Source: CADEDH01 sp041394285 | GTDB lineage: Bacteria > Actinomycetota > Acidimicrobiia > Acidimicrobiales > SZUA-35 | Length of the DNA: 64,000 nucleotides | Direction: 5' to 3' | NCBI GenBank assembly: GCA_041394285.1 | Contig: JAWKIL010000026.1 | Span: 1 to 64,000 of the forward strand | Shown: one piece after another, positions 57,375 through 64,000 of the stretch | Numbering within the stretch: the stretch's first letter is position 1 | How the letters are laid out: each line of letters starts with the position of its first letter | Notes under the pieces: model-generated | Told to the model about the DNA's origin: nothing | Seen by the model: only the letters and a program-made list of their open reading frames with translations | The model's database searches: none | Made by a program: the position numbers and the translations under genes

Positions 57375-58673
57375 GTGGCGACCATTGCCATCATCGGTAC
57401 GGGGTATGTGGGCCTCACCACCGGAGCCTGTTTCGCCCATCTCGGCCACGAGGTGATCTGCGCCGACGTCGACGAACAGAAGATCGCCCGACTTCGGGCC
57501 GGGGAGATCCCGATCGTGGAGAAAGGCCTCGACCGCCTCGTCGACGAGGGCATCCGGTCCGGGAACCTGCGGTTCGTGGTGGGGGCGGCAGAGGCGTCGA
57601 AGCACGCCGAGTTCCACTACCTGTGCGTCCCCACCCCCCAGGGGGAGGACGGGGCGGCCGACCTCAGCTACCTGGAGGCGGCGGCGGCCGAGATCGCCCC
57701 CGTGCTGCCCACCAACAGCATCGTGGTCAACAAGTCGACCGTGCCCGTGGGCTCCACCCGGGTCGTGGGCCGGGTGCTGAACCGGCCCGACGTGACCGTG
57801 GTCTCGAATCCCGAGTTCCTCCGAGAGGGCACCGCGGTGCAGGACTTCCTCCACCCCGACCGGGTGGTGATCGGCTCCCGAGACACCGAGGCCTCCATCC
57901 GGGTGGCCGGGCTGTACGCCCGCATCGCGGCGCCGATCATGGTGACCGATCCGGTGTCGGCCGAGACCATCAAGTACGCCTCCAACGCCTTCCTGGCGGC
58001 CAAGCTGTCGTTCGTCAACGCCATCGCCACCCTGTGCGAAGCAGTGGGGGCGGACGTGAACGACGTGGTGCTGGGCATGGGGTACGACTCCCGCATCGGG
58101 CGGGAGTTCCTCCGCCCCGGGCCGGGCTGGGGTGGCAGCTGCTTCCCCAAGGACACCCGGGCCCTGGCCAACATCGCCAAGGAGGCCGGGTACGACTTCA
58201 GCTTCCTCGATCAGGTGCTGAAGGTGAACGACGACCAGTTCGACCGGACGGCCCAGAAGGTGCTCGACGCCATCGACCCCGCCGTCGCCGACTCCACCCA
58301 CGTGGCCTTCCTCGGGCTCACGTTCAAGGCCGGCACCGACGACCTGCGGGAGTCGCCGTCGATCGAGGTGCTGCGCCGGGTCCTGGCGGCAGGGGTGAAG
58401 GTCAAGGCCTACGATCCGGCCGTGCTGCCCGACGACGGCCGCCTGGCCCGCACCTACCCCGACCTCGACGTGGAGCTCACCTCTGATCCCTACGCCGCGG
58501 CCGAGGGGGCCTCGGTGATGGCGATCATGACGGAGTGGGACGAGTTCGCCGGCCTCGACTTCGACAAGATGGCGGAGATCATGGCCCGCCGGTCGATCGT
58601 CGATGCACGCAACCTGCTGGAGCCGACGATCCCCCGCCGCCGGGGTTTCGTCTACCGCGGCGTCGGCCGCTGA
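57375..58673 (+). CDS. ugd: UDP-glucose/GDP-mannose dehydrogenase family protein (UDP-glucose 6-dehydrogenase)
   Basis: A 432-residue enzyme from GTG 57375, with AGGAGGAC 5-8 nt upstream. The Rossmann motif IGTGYVGLTTGACFAHLGHEV (about 7-27), the central NAFLAAKLSFVNAIATLC, and the catalytic GPGWGGSCFPKDTRALA (active-site Cys about 257) are diagnostic. It oxidises UDP-glucose to UDP-glucuronate with two NAD+. The next gene is a UDP-glucuronate decarboxylase-like epimerase, so UDP-xylose production is implied. Leads a glycan operon. Confidence 0.95.
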   Translation: MATIAIIGTGYVGLTTGACFAHLGHEVICADVDEQKIARLRAGEIPIVEKGLDRLVDEGIRSGNLRFVVGAAEASKHAEFHYLCVPTPQGEDGAADLSYLEAAAAEIAPVLPTNSIVVNKSTVPVGSTRVVGRVLNRPDVTVVSNPEFLREGTAVQDFLHPDRVVIGSRDTEASIRVAGLYARIAAPIMVTDPVSAETIKYASNAFLAAKLSFVNAIATLCEAVGADVNDVVLGMGYDSRIGREFLRPGPGWGGSCFPKDTRALANIAKEAGYDFSFLDQVLKVNDDQFDRTAQKVLDAIDPAVADSTHVAFLGLTFKAGTDDLRESPSIEVLRRVLAAGVKVKAYDPAVLPDDGRLARTYPDLDVELTSDPYAAAEGASVMAIMTEWDEFAGLDFDKMAEIMARRSIVDARNLLEPTIPRRRGFVYRGVGR

Positions 58674-58722
58674 TTTCACGGCATCCTGAAAGCAGGCCCT
58701 AACAGGGAGCAGGGATAACGAT

Positions 58723-59661
58723 ATGGCGCGTGTGGTGGTTACGGGTGGGTCGGGGTTCGTCGGCTCGCATGTGTGCGAGGCCCTACTGGAACGAGGCGAC
58801 GAGGTCGTCTGCATCGACAACCTGGTCACCGGCAACGCCGACAACATCGCCCACCTGATCGGCCACGACGGGTTCGAGTTCGTCCGTCACGACGTGTCCC
58901 GCCAGCTGTGGGTGAAGGGCCCGGTCGATCGGGTCATGCACCTCGCCTCCCCCGCCTCACCGGTCGACTTCGAGCGGATCCCGATCGAGATCCTCGACGT
59001 CGGCTCGATCGGCACCCGCAACTGCCTGGAACTGGCCGAAGCCAAGGGGGCCCGCTTCTTCCTCGCTTCCACCAGCGAGGTCTACGGTGACCCGCTGGTC
59101 CACCCCCAGCCCGAGACGTACTGGGGCAACGTGAACCCCAACGGGCCCCGCTCCATGTACGACGAGGCCAAGCGGTTCGCCGAGGCCCTCACGTTCGCCT
59201 GGCACCGGGCCCGGGGGGTCGAGGTGCGGGTAGTGCGGATCTTCAACACCTACGGGCCCCGGATGCGGCCCGAGGACGGCCGGGTGGTGTCGAACTTCAT
59301 CACCCAGGCCCTGCAGAACCAGCCGCTCACGGTCTACGGCGACGGGTCCCAGACCCGCAGCTTCTGTTACGTCGACGACCAGGTGCGGGGCCACCTGGCC
59401 CTGCTCGACGGCGAGCACACGGGCCCGATCAACATCGGCAACGACGGCGAGTTCACGATGTTGGAGCTGGCCGAGGTCGTGATCAAGGTGACCAACTCGG
59501 CCAGCGAGATCACCTTCGCCCCGCTTCCCTCCGACGACCCCACCCGGCGGCGGCCCGACCTCACCGAAGCCAACGCCAAGCTGTCGTGGAAGCCGACGGT
59601 GTCGCTGGAGGAGGGCGTGGGCCGCACGGCCGCCTGGTTCCAGTCGGTCCTCGGTCTCTGA
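58723..59661 (+). CDS. NAD-dependent epimerase/dehydratase (UDP-glucuronate decarboxylase-like)
   Basis: A 312-residue extended SDR. TGGSGFVGSHVCEALL (about 6-21) binds NAD, and the catalytic Tyr-x-x-x-Lys is MYDEAKRFAEAL (about 145-156). The strings ASTSEVYGDPLVHPQPETYWGNVNPNGPRSMY and RIFNTYGPRMRPEDGRVVSNFI match UDP-glucuronate decarboxylases. It would make UDP-xylose from the product of the preceding gene, though related UDP-glucuronate 4-epimerases cannot be fully excluded. The spacing to the upstream gene (49 nt) suggests co-transcription. Confidence 0.88.
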   Translation: MARVVVTGGSGFVGSHVCEALLERGDEVVCIDNLVTGNADNIAHLIGHDGFEFVRHDVSRQLWVKGPVDRVMHLASPASPVDFERIPIEILDVGSIGTRNCLELAEAKGARFFLASTSEVYGDPLVHPQPETYWGNVNPNGPRSMYDEAKRFAEALTFAWHRARGVEVRVVRIFNTYGPRMRPEDGRVVSNFITQALQNQPLTVYGDGSQTRSFCYVDDQVRGHLALLDGEHTGPINIGNDGEFTMLELAEVVIKVTNSASEITFAPLPSDDPTRRRPDLTEANAKLSWKPTVSLEEGVGRTAAWFQSVLGL

Positions 59662-59686
59662 CCCGCGGGCGGCCACCCCAGATCCC

Positions 59687-59733
59687 GATCTCTGACACGG
59701 CGGCGCCAGGACCGGGACCGGGCGTCAGAGTTC
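59687..59733. repeat. dispersed inverted repeat, family A, copy 2
   Basis: Arms GATCTCTGAC (59687-59696) and GTCAGAGTTC (59724-59733) with a 7-8 bp core match (CTCTGAC/GTCAGAG) and 27-nt loop. It lies just upstream of a glycosyltransferase start. Confidence 0.7.
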
Positions 59734-59760
59734 CCGGTGGCGGTGGCAGAATCGACGCCG

Positions 59761-60891
59761 ATGATCCGCCTCGGGGTTCCGGTCGAGCAGTTCTGGCACC
59801 GGGTCCCCGGAGGCACGGGTCGGGCCACCTACGGCACCCTGCGGGCCCTCGCCGACGCTGGCGCCACCGCCACCCCTCGAGGTGGGGTGGAGGCCCGGCT
59901 CCTGGCGGCCTGGCACCGGCCGTCCCGCCGGCACCCCCCCGGCCTGGGTGAGCTCGGCCCGGTGCGGTTCGCCCCGCTGCCCCGGCCCGTGCTGTACGAG
60001 AGCTGGCTCCGCTTGGGCCGACCCCGGGTGGAGCCGTGGACCGGTCCGGTGGATGTGGTGTGGGCGGCGGCCATGGTGATGGCCCCCAGCCGGGCCCCGG
60101 TGGTGGCCACCGTGCACGACCTGGGGTTCCTCGACCATCCGGAGCGCAGCTCCCGCCGGGGCCGGGACTTCTTCCCCCGGGCCTGGGCGGCGGTGGGGGA
60201 GCGGGCGGCCGCGGTGGTGTGCCCGTCGCAGGTGGTGGCCGACGACTGCGCCCGCCACGGCCTCGACCCGTCCCGGGTACGGGTGGTCCCCTGGGGTGTG
60301 GCGGCCACCCGGGTGCCCGCCGCCGCCGCCGAGGCGGCCCGCCGCCGCCACTGCCTGCCGACCCCGTTCGCCCTGTGGGTCGGCACGCTGGAGCCCCGCA
60401 AGAACCTGGAGCGCCTGGTGGCGGCGATCGGCCAGGTGCCGGGCCTCCACCTGGCCGTGGTCGGCCCGGCGGGCTGGAACCTCGACGGCCGCGACGTGCT
60501 GGCCCCCCTGGAGGGGCGGGTCCACCGGCTCGGTCCGGTGAGCGATGCCGAACTGGGCGCCCTGTACCGGGCGGCCGCGGTGTTCGTGTTCCCGTCGCTG
60601 CTGGAAGGGTTCGGGCTCCCGGTGCTGGAGGCGATGGCCCAGGGCACACCCGTTGTGACCAGCGCCGGAACCGCCACGGCCGAAGCGGCAGGGGAGGCCG
60701 CCCTCCTCGTCGACCCGCTCGATGTCGACGCCGTGGCCGGCGCTGTGGCCTCCGTCCTCGACGATCCGGATCTCGCCGCCGACCTGGGCCGGCGCGGTCT
60801 CCAGCGGGCCGCCGAACGCTCGTGGGCCGCCACCGCCGCCGGCTACGCCGTCGTCTTCGCCCACGTCGCCGGCCGGGGTCCGGATCTCTGA
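59761..60891 (+). CDS. glycosyltransferase, GT4-like family 1
   Basis: A 376-residue GT-B fold enzyme. The donor-binding C-terminal half has LWVGTLEPRKNLERLVAAIGQVPGLHLAVVGPAGW, VHRLGPVSDAELGALYRAAAVFVFPSLLEGFGLPVLEAMAQGTPVVTSAGTATAE, typical of GT4 (E-x(7)-E near SLLEGFGLPVLE). There is no membrane segment. Probably adds a sugar, possibly xylose or glucuronate, to a growing glycan on the cytosolic face. The TGA stop is part of the next repeat (family A copy 3). Confidence 0.9.
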   Translation: MIRLGVPVEQFWHRVPGGTGRATYGTLRALADAGATATPRGGVEARLLAAWHRPSRRHPPGLGELGPVRFAPLPRPVLYESWLRLGRPRVEPWTGPVDVVWAAAMVMAPSRAPVVATVHDLGFLDHPERSSRRGRDFFPRAWAAVGERAAAVVCPSQVVADDCARHGLDPSRVRVVPWGVAATRVPAAAAEAARRRHCLPTPFALWVGTLEPRKNLERLVAAIGQVPGLHLAVVGPAGWNLDGRDVLAPLEGRVHRLGPVSDAELGALYRAAAVFVFPSLLEGFGLPVLEAMAQGTPVVTSAGTATAEAAGEAALLVDPLDVDAVAGAVASVLDDPDLAADLGRRGLQRAAERSWAATAAGYAVVFAHVAGRGPDL

Positions 60892-60929
60892 CCTGGCGTA
60901 CCGAAGGGCCACTGCCGGCGTCAGAGTTC
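60883..60929. repeat. dispersed inverted repeat, family A, copy 3
   Basis: Arms GATCTCTGAC (60883-60892) and GTCAGAGTTC (60920-60929) around a 27-nt loop. The TGA stop (60889-60891) of the upstream glycosyltransferase lies inside the left arm. Confidence 0.7.
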
Positions 60930-60986
60930 GCCGATGGGGGTGGGTATGGCACCGCTTGCGCCGCCGGGGCTGGTTAGATGGCAGCG

Positions 60987-62114
60987 ATGGTGACGGTTGG
61001 CGTCAACCTCCTGTGGCTGGTGCCGGGCGTGGTGGGAGGCTCCGAGGAGTACACCCTGCGCCTGCTGGGGGCGCTCGACCAGCTCGGCGTCGCCGACGAC
61101 CTGTGGCTCCGGTTGTACGGGAGCTCCGACCTGTTCGAGGCCCACCCCCATCTGGCCCGCCAGTTCGAGACCCGGGTGTCGCCGGTGGGATCGAGATCCA
61201 AGGGGGTGCGGATCGGGGCCGAGAACAGCTGGCTGGCGGCGGTGAGCCGGAACGACGACCTGGTGCACCACGCCGGTGGGGTGGTGCCGTTCGTGCGGTC
61301 CCAGACCTCGGTGCTCACGATCCACGATCTCCAACCGCTGGAGATGCCCGGGAACTTCTCGCCCCTCAAGCGCCGCTGGCTGGGCTCGATGCTGCCCCGC
61401 TCGGTGCGGGCGGCGCGGCTCGTGCTGTGCCCCAGCGAGTTCACCGCCGGCACGATCACCGAGCGGTTGGGTGTGCCCCCCGAGCGGGTGCGGGTGGTCC
61501 GCCACGGCCACGAGCCCACTGAGCCCGGCGTCCTCGACGCTGGTGCCGACGCCGCCCTCACCGCCCGCTACGGCCGCTACCTGCTGCTCCCCGCGATCGC
61601 CTACGCCCACAAGCGCCACGTCGATGCGGTGGCCGCCCTCGACCGGCTACGCGACCGTTTCGGCGACCTGCACCTGGTGTGCACCGGCCGGCCCGGGCCC
61701 GAGACGCCGGCGCTGGAGCGTCTGATCAGCGAGCTGGCCCTGACCGACCGGGTGCACCTCCTGGGCCGGGTGCCGGCCGACGAGCTCGACGCCCTCTACC
61801 GTTCGGCTGCCGCCCTGGTGTTCCCCTCGGCCTACGAGGGGTTCGGCAACCCGGCCCTGGAGGCGATGGCCCGGGGCTGCCCTGTGGTGGCCACCACTGC
61901 CGGCGCCCTGCCCGAGGTGGTGGGCGACGCCGGCCTGCTCGTACCGCCGGGTCGGCCCGGGGCCCTGGCCGCGGCCGTGGCCCGGGTGCTCGACGAACCG
62001 GGCCTGGCCGAGCGGCTCCGGGCCGAAGGGCCGGCCCGGGCCGATCGCTTCTCCTGGCTCCGGGCCGGGCGCGAGCTGGCCACCGCCTATCGAGACGCCC
62101 TGGAGGGCCGATGA
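60987..62114 (+). CDS. glycosyltransferase, GT4-like family 1
   Basis: A 375-residue GT-B glycosyltransferase. The ATG at 60987 is preferred to the one at 60978 because a -10-like TTAGAT lies 7 nt before it. The N-terminal VTVGVNLLWLVPGVVGGSEEYTLRLLGAL contains the GGSEEY acceptor/activation motif, and the C-terminal LVFPSAYEGFGNPALEAMARGCPVVATTAGALPEVV is GT4 (E-x(7)-E). It overlaps the next gene by 4 nt (ATGA). Donor and acceptor unknown. Confidence 0.9.
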   Translation: MVTVGVNLLWLVPGVVGGSEEYTLRLLGALDQLGVADDLWLRLYGSSDLFEAHPHLARQFETRVSPVGSRSKGVRIGAENSWLAAVSRNDDLVHHAGGVVPFVRSQTSVLTIHDLQPLEMPGNFSPLKRRWLGSMLPRSVRAARLVLCPSEFTAGTITERLGVPPERVRVVRHGHEPTEPGVLDAGADAALTARYGRYLLLPAIAYAHKRHVDAVAALDRLRDRFGDLHLVCTGRPGPETPALERLISELALTDRVHLLGRVPADELDALYRSAAALVFPSAYEGFGNPALEAMARGCPVVATTAGALPEVVGDAGLLVPPGRPGALAAAVARVLDEPGLAERLRAEGPARADRFSWLRAGRELATAYRDALEGR

Positions 62115-63355
62115 AGCTCCTCATCCTGTGTCCCCACTTCGAGCCGGATCTCCACGCCGCCACCGGTGAGGTCATGACCCGGCTGGTGGAGGGGCTGGCC
62201 AAGCGGGGCCACCAGATCAGCGTGGTGACGGCGCTGCCCTGGTACAAGGAGCACGACGTGGAGCCCGAGTGGCGGGGCCGGCCGTGGCGCTCGGAGCGGG
62301 TGGCCTGGGGCCGGATCGTGCGGGTGTGGCCGTTCCCCACCGACAAGTCGAACGTGGCGGCCCGGGCCGTGGGGTTCCTCGGCTTCACCGGGCTGGCCGC
62401 CGGGGCCGCCCTCACCCTGGGCCGGCACGATGCCGTGCTGGCCATGTCGCCCCCGATCTTCCTGGGCGACGCCGCCTGGGCCGTGGCCCGCCGGTGGCGG
62501 ATCCCGATGGTGTTCAACGTCCAGGACATCTTCCCCGACGTGGCCGTCGACCTCGGGGCGCTCACCAACCCCCGGGTGATCGCCCTGGCCCGGCGCCACG
62601 AGCGGTCGCTGTATCGGCGGGCCGACGCCGTGACCGTGCTCTCCGACGACCAGGCCGACAACGTGCGGGCCAAGATGGCGCCTGCGATCCAGGGCCGGGT
62701 GTCGATCATCCACAACTTCGTGGACCTCGACCGGGTGCCGGTGGTGGAACGGGACAACGGGTACCGCCGCCGTCACGGCCTCGGGGGCACGACGGTGGTG
62801 ATGTACGCCGGCAACGTGGGGTTGTCGCAGCCGTTCGACATGATCCGGGCCGCCGCCGAGCGCTTCGCCTCCCGGCCCGACGTCCACTTCGTGATCAACG
62901 GCGAAGGAGCGGCCCGCAGCGAGGTCGATGCCTGGGCCGCCGGGCGGTCCAACGTCACCGTGGCCGATTTCGTGCCCCGGGACCAGGTGGGGGAGTTGCT
63001 GGGGGCGGCCGACCTCCAGCTGATCCTCCTCAAACGGGGCCTGGCCCGCTCCAGCACGCCGTCCAAGCTGTACGGCGCCCTGGCCAGCGGCCGGCCCATC
63101 CTGGCCAGCATCGACGAAGGCAGCGAGGTGGCCAAGGTGGTGGAGCAGGCCGGCGCCGGCCTGGCCGTCGGACCGGAAGACACCCCCGCTTTCCTCGATG
63201 CGCTGGAGCGGCTGCTGGCCGATCCGGTGGAGATGGAGGCCATGGGCCGGCGGGGGCGGGCCCATGTGGAGCGCTGGATGTCGCCCGAGGTTCAGGCCGA
63301 GCGCTACGAGGAGCTGTTCACCACGCTGCTCGCCCTCCGGGGCCGCCAGCCGTGA
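62111..63355 (+). CDS. glycosyltransferase family 4 protein, WbuB-like
   Basis: A 414-residue glycosyltransferase. It begins KLLILCPHFEPDLHAATGEVMTRLVEGLAKRGHQISVVTALPWYKEHDV, the acceptor-side signature of the WbuB/fucosyltransferase-like branch. It has VVMYAGNVGLSQPFDMIRAAAERF (about 230-253), IYNEGE-like INGEGAARSEVDAW and STPSKLYGALASGRPILASIDEGSEVAK (about 315-342) in the GT4 donor domain. A membrane-associated helix (about 78-97, GFLGFTGLAAGAALTLG) is possible. It probably extends the same polysaccharide. Confidence 0.88.
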   Translation: MKLLILCPHFEPDLHAATGEVMTRLVEGLAKRGHQISVVTALPWYKEHDVEPEWRGRPWRSERVAWGRIVRVWPFPTDKSNVAARAVGFLGFTGLAAGAALTLGRHDAVLAMSPPIFLGDAAWAVARRWRIPMVFNVQDIFPDVAVDLGALTNPRVIALARRHERSLYRRADAVTVLSDDQADNVRAKMAPAIQGRVSIIHNFVDLDRVPVVERDNGYRRRHGLGGTTVVMYAGNVGLSQPFDMIRAAAERFASRPDVHFVINGEGAARSEVDAWAAGRSNVTVADFVPRDQVGELLGAADLQLILLKRGLARSSTPSKLYGALASGRPILASIDEGSEVAKVVEQAGAGLAVGPEDTPAFLDALERLLADPVEMEAMGRRGRAHVERWMSPEVQAERYEELFTTLLALRGRQP

Positions 63356-63475
63356 GCCGTTCGGTCCCTTCCCGTGGGCAAATCGGTGGCCGGAAGTTGG
63401 CCGAGACGGTCCCTGGGTATCATCGCAGCTCAGTACCTACCTGCCGGGCGACATGATGAAGCGGGTGCATCTCCC

Positions 63476-63967
63476 TTGACCGACCCAGTTGACAAGCCAG
63501 TGTTGACGATCCTGAGCGGCTACTTCAGCCCGCTCCACATCGGCCACCTCGACATGATCGAGGCCGGTGCGGAGCACGGAGACCGCCTCGTGGTCATCGT
63601 CAACAACAACGAGCAGCAGCGCCTGAAGAAGGGCAAGGTGATCCTCGACGAGCAGGATCGCCTGCGGATCGTGAAGGCCCTGCGGGTCGTCGACGACGCC
63701 ATCATCGCCGTCGACACCGATCGCACGGTCTCGGCCTCGCTGCGCCTACTGGCCGAGAAGTACGGCGACAGCCACCGCCTCGTGTTCGCCAACGGCGGAG
63801 ACCGGGCGTCGGGGGCCGTGGTGCCCGAGACGGCGGTGTGCGAGGAGTTCGGGATCGAGATGGTGTTCGGGATGGGCGGCAGCGACAAGGCCGACTCCAG
63901 CACCCGGATCAACATGGCCCTCGGCGTCGAGACCGAGGCTTCGGCCCTGCCCTCGGCCAACAGCTGA
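63476..63967 (+). CDS. adenylyl/cytidylyltransferase family protein
   Basis: A 163-residue nucleotidyltransferase from TTG 63476. SGYFSPLHIGHLDMIEAGAEHGDRLVVIVNNNEQQ (about 13-47) contains the HIGH motif (H-x-G-H) of the RfaE2/glycerol-3-phosphate cytidylyltransferase family, and GGSDKADSSTRIN replaces the ISSTxIR end motif. It would activate a sugar or polyol phosphate as a CDP or ADP derivative for the polysaccharide. The upstream reading frame to 63374 has no good start. The operon may continue beyond the window. Confidence 0.85.
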   Translation: MTDPVDKPVLTILSGYFSPLHIGHLDMIEAGAEHGDRLVVIVNNNEQQRLKKGKVILDEQDRLRIVKALRVVDDAIIAVDTDRTVSASLRLLAEKYGDSHRLVFANGGDRASGAVVPETAVCEEFGIEMVFGMGGSDKADSSTRINMALGVETEASALPSANS

Positions 63968-64000
63968 ACTTTCCCGGCGCGACGGTACCCCTCGTCCGGC

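Overview
The window is about 72% G+C DNA from a chromosome, densely packed and rich in GTG starts and ATGA/TGATG gene overlaps. F420-type oxidoreductases, an LppM-like lipoprotein, an acyl-CoA catabolic repertoire, KdpFABC-DE, a DtxR-family repressor and many apparently leaderless genes point to a free-living aerobic high-GC actinobacterium, plausibly of the Acidimicrobiia. That placement is inferred from gene content and style, because no rRNA or ribosomal protein gene is present. I see no phage, insertion sequence, CRISPR array, tRNA or rRNA.

Layout. 0.2-3.0 kb: a small beta-rich protein, a TauE-type exporter and an amidohydrolase. 3.1-7.5 kb: a TetR regulator and a heterodimeric ABC exporter on the minus strand, with a 20-bp palindromic operator in front. 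A tiny divergent ORF (7.66-7.82 kb) encodes a peptide with a duplicated RNGVSFGN motif. 7.9-15.3 kb: a form II CoxL-like molybdenum hydroxylase, a glyoxalase-like protein, two tandem NodB-type deacetylases, a cupin and an amidase, probably catabolic for an amide or N-containing substrate. 15.4-23.4 kb: LppM-like lipoprotein, hydrolases, VOC, cupin and F420-type proteins, and a thiolase with its DUF35 partner. 23.6-31.5 kb: a complete kdp operon (extra small membrane ORF, kdpF, A, B, C, D, E). 31.5-39.5 kb: an IniB-like disordered acidic protein, a serine hydrolase, an enoyl-CoA hydratase, a CBS protein, a three-gene HTTM membrane operon, a methyltransferase, a DtxR-like repressor, RidA and a 28-residue membrane peptide. 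39.6-50.1 kb: a transketolase-like dehydrogenase E1, an SDR, CobT, an exported lipoprotein, pirin, methyltransferases, an enoyl-CoA hydratase and a HIT protein. 50.1-55.3 kb: a diguanylate cyclase, then three genes (AraC type, VOC, chemotaxis receptor) carrying many single-base frameshifts. 55.3-57.3 kb: acyl-CoA dehydrogenase and thiamine pyrophosphokinase. 57.4-64 kb: an exopolysaccharide or glycan operon (UDP-glucose dehydrogenase, UDP-glucuronate decarboxylase-like, three GT4 glycosyltransferases, a nucleotidylyltransferase) that probably continues past the right edge.

Two genome-scale features stand out. First, many genes have a TANNNT -10 box only 6-9 nt before the start codon, the signature of leaderless transcription, and this helps fix several starts. 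Second, there are several families of short palindromic repeats. One class is particularly odd: the hairpin lies over a gene's stop codon and has then been tandemly multiplied into the following spacer.

Sequence quality needs caution. At least nine single-base frameshifts, mostly losses from C or G runs, interrupt otherwise well-conserved genes (LLM oxidoreductase, transketolase-like E1, AraC regulator, VOC protein, chemoreceptor). They could be assembly errors or real decay.
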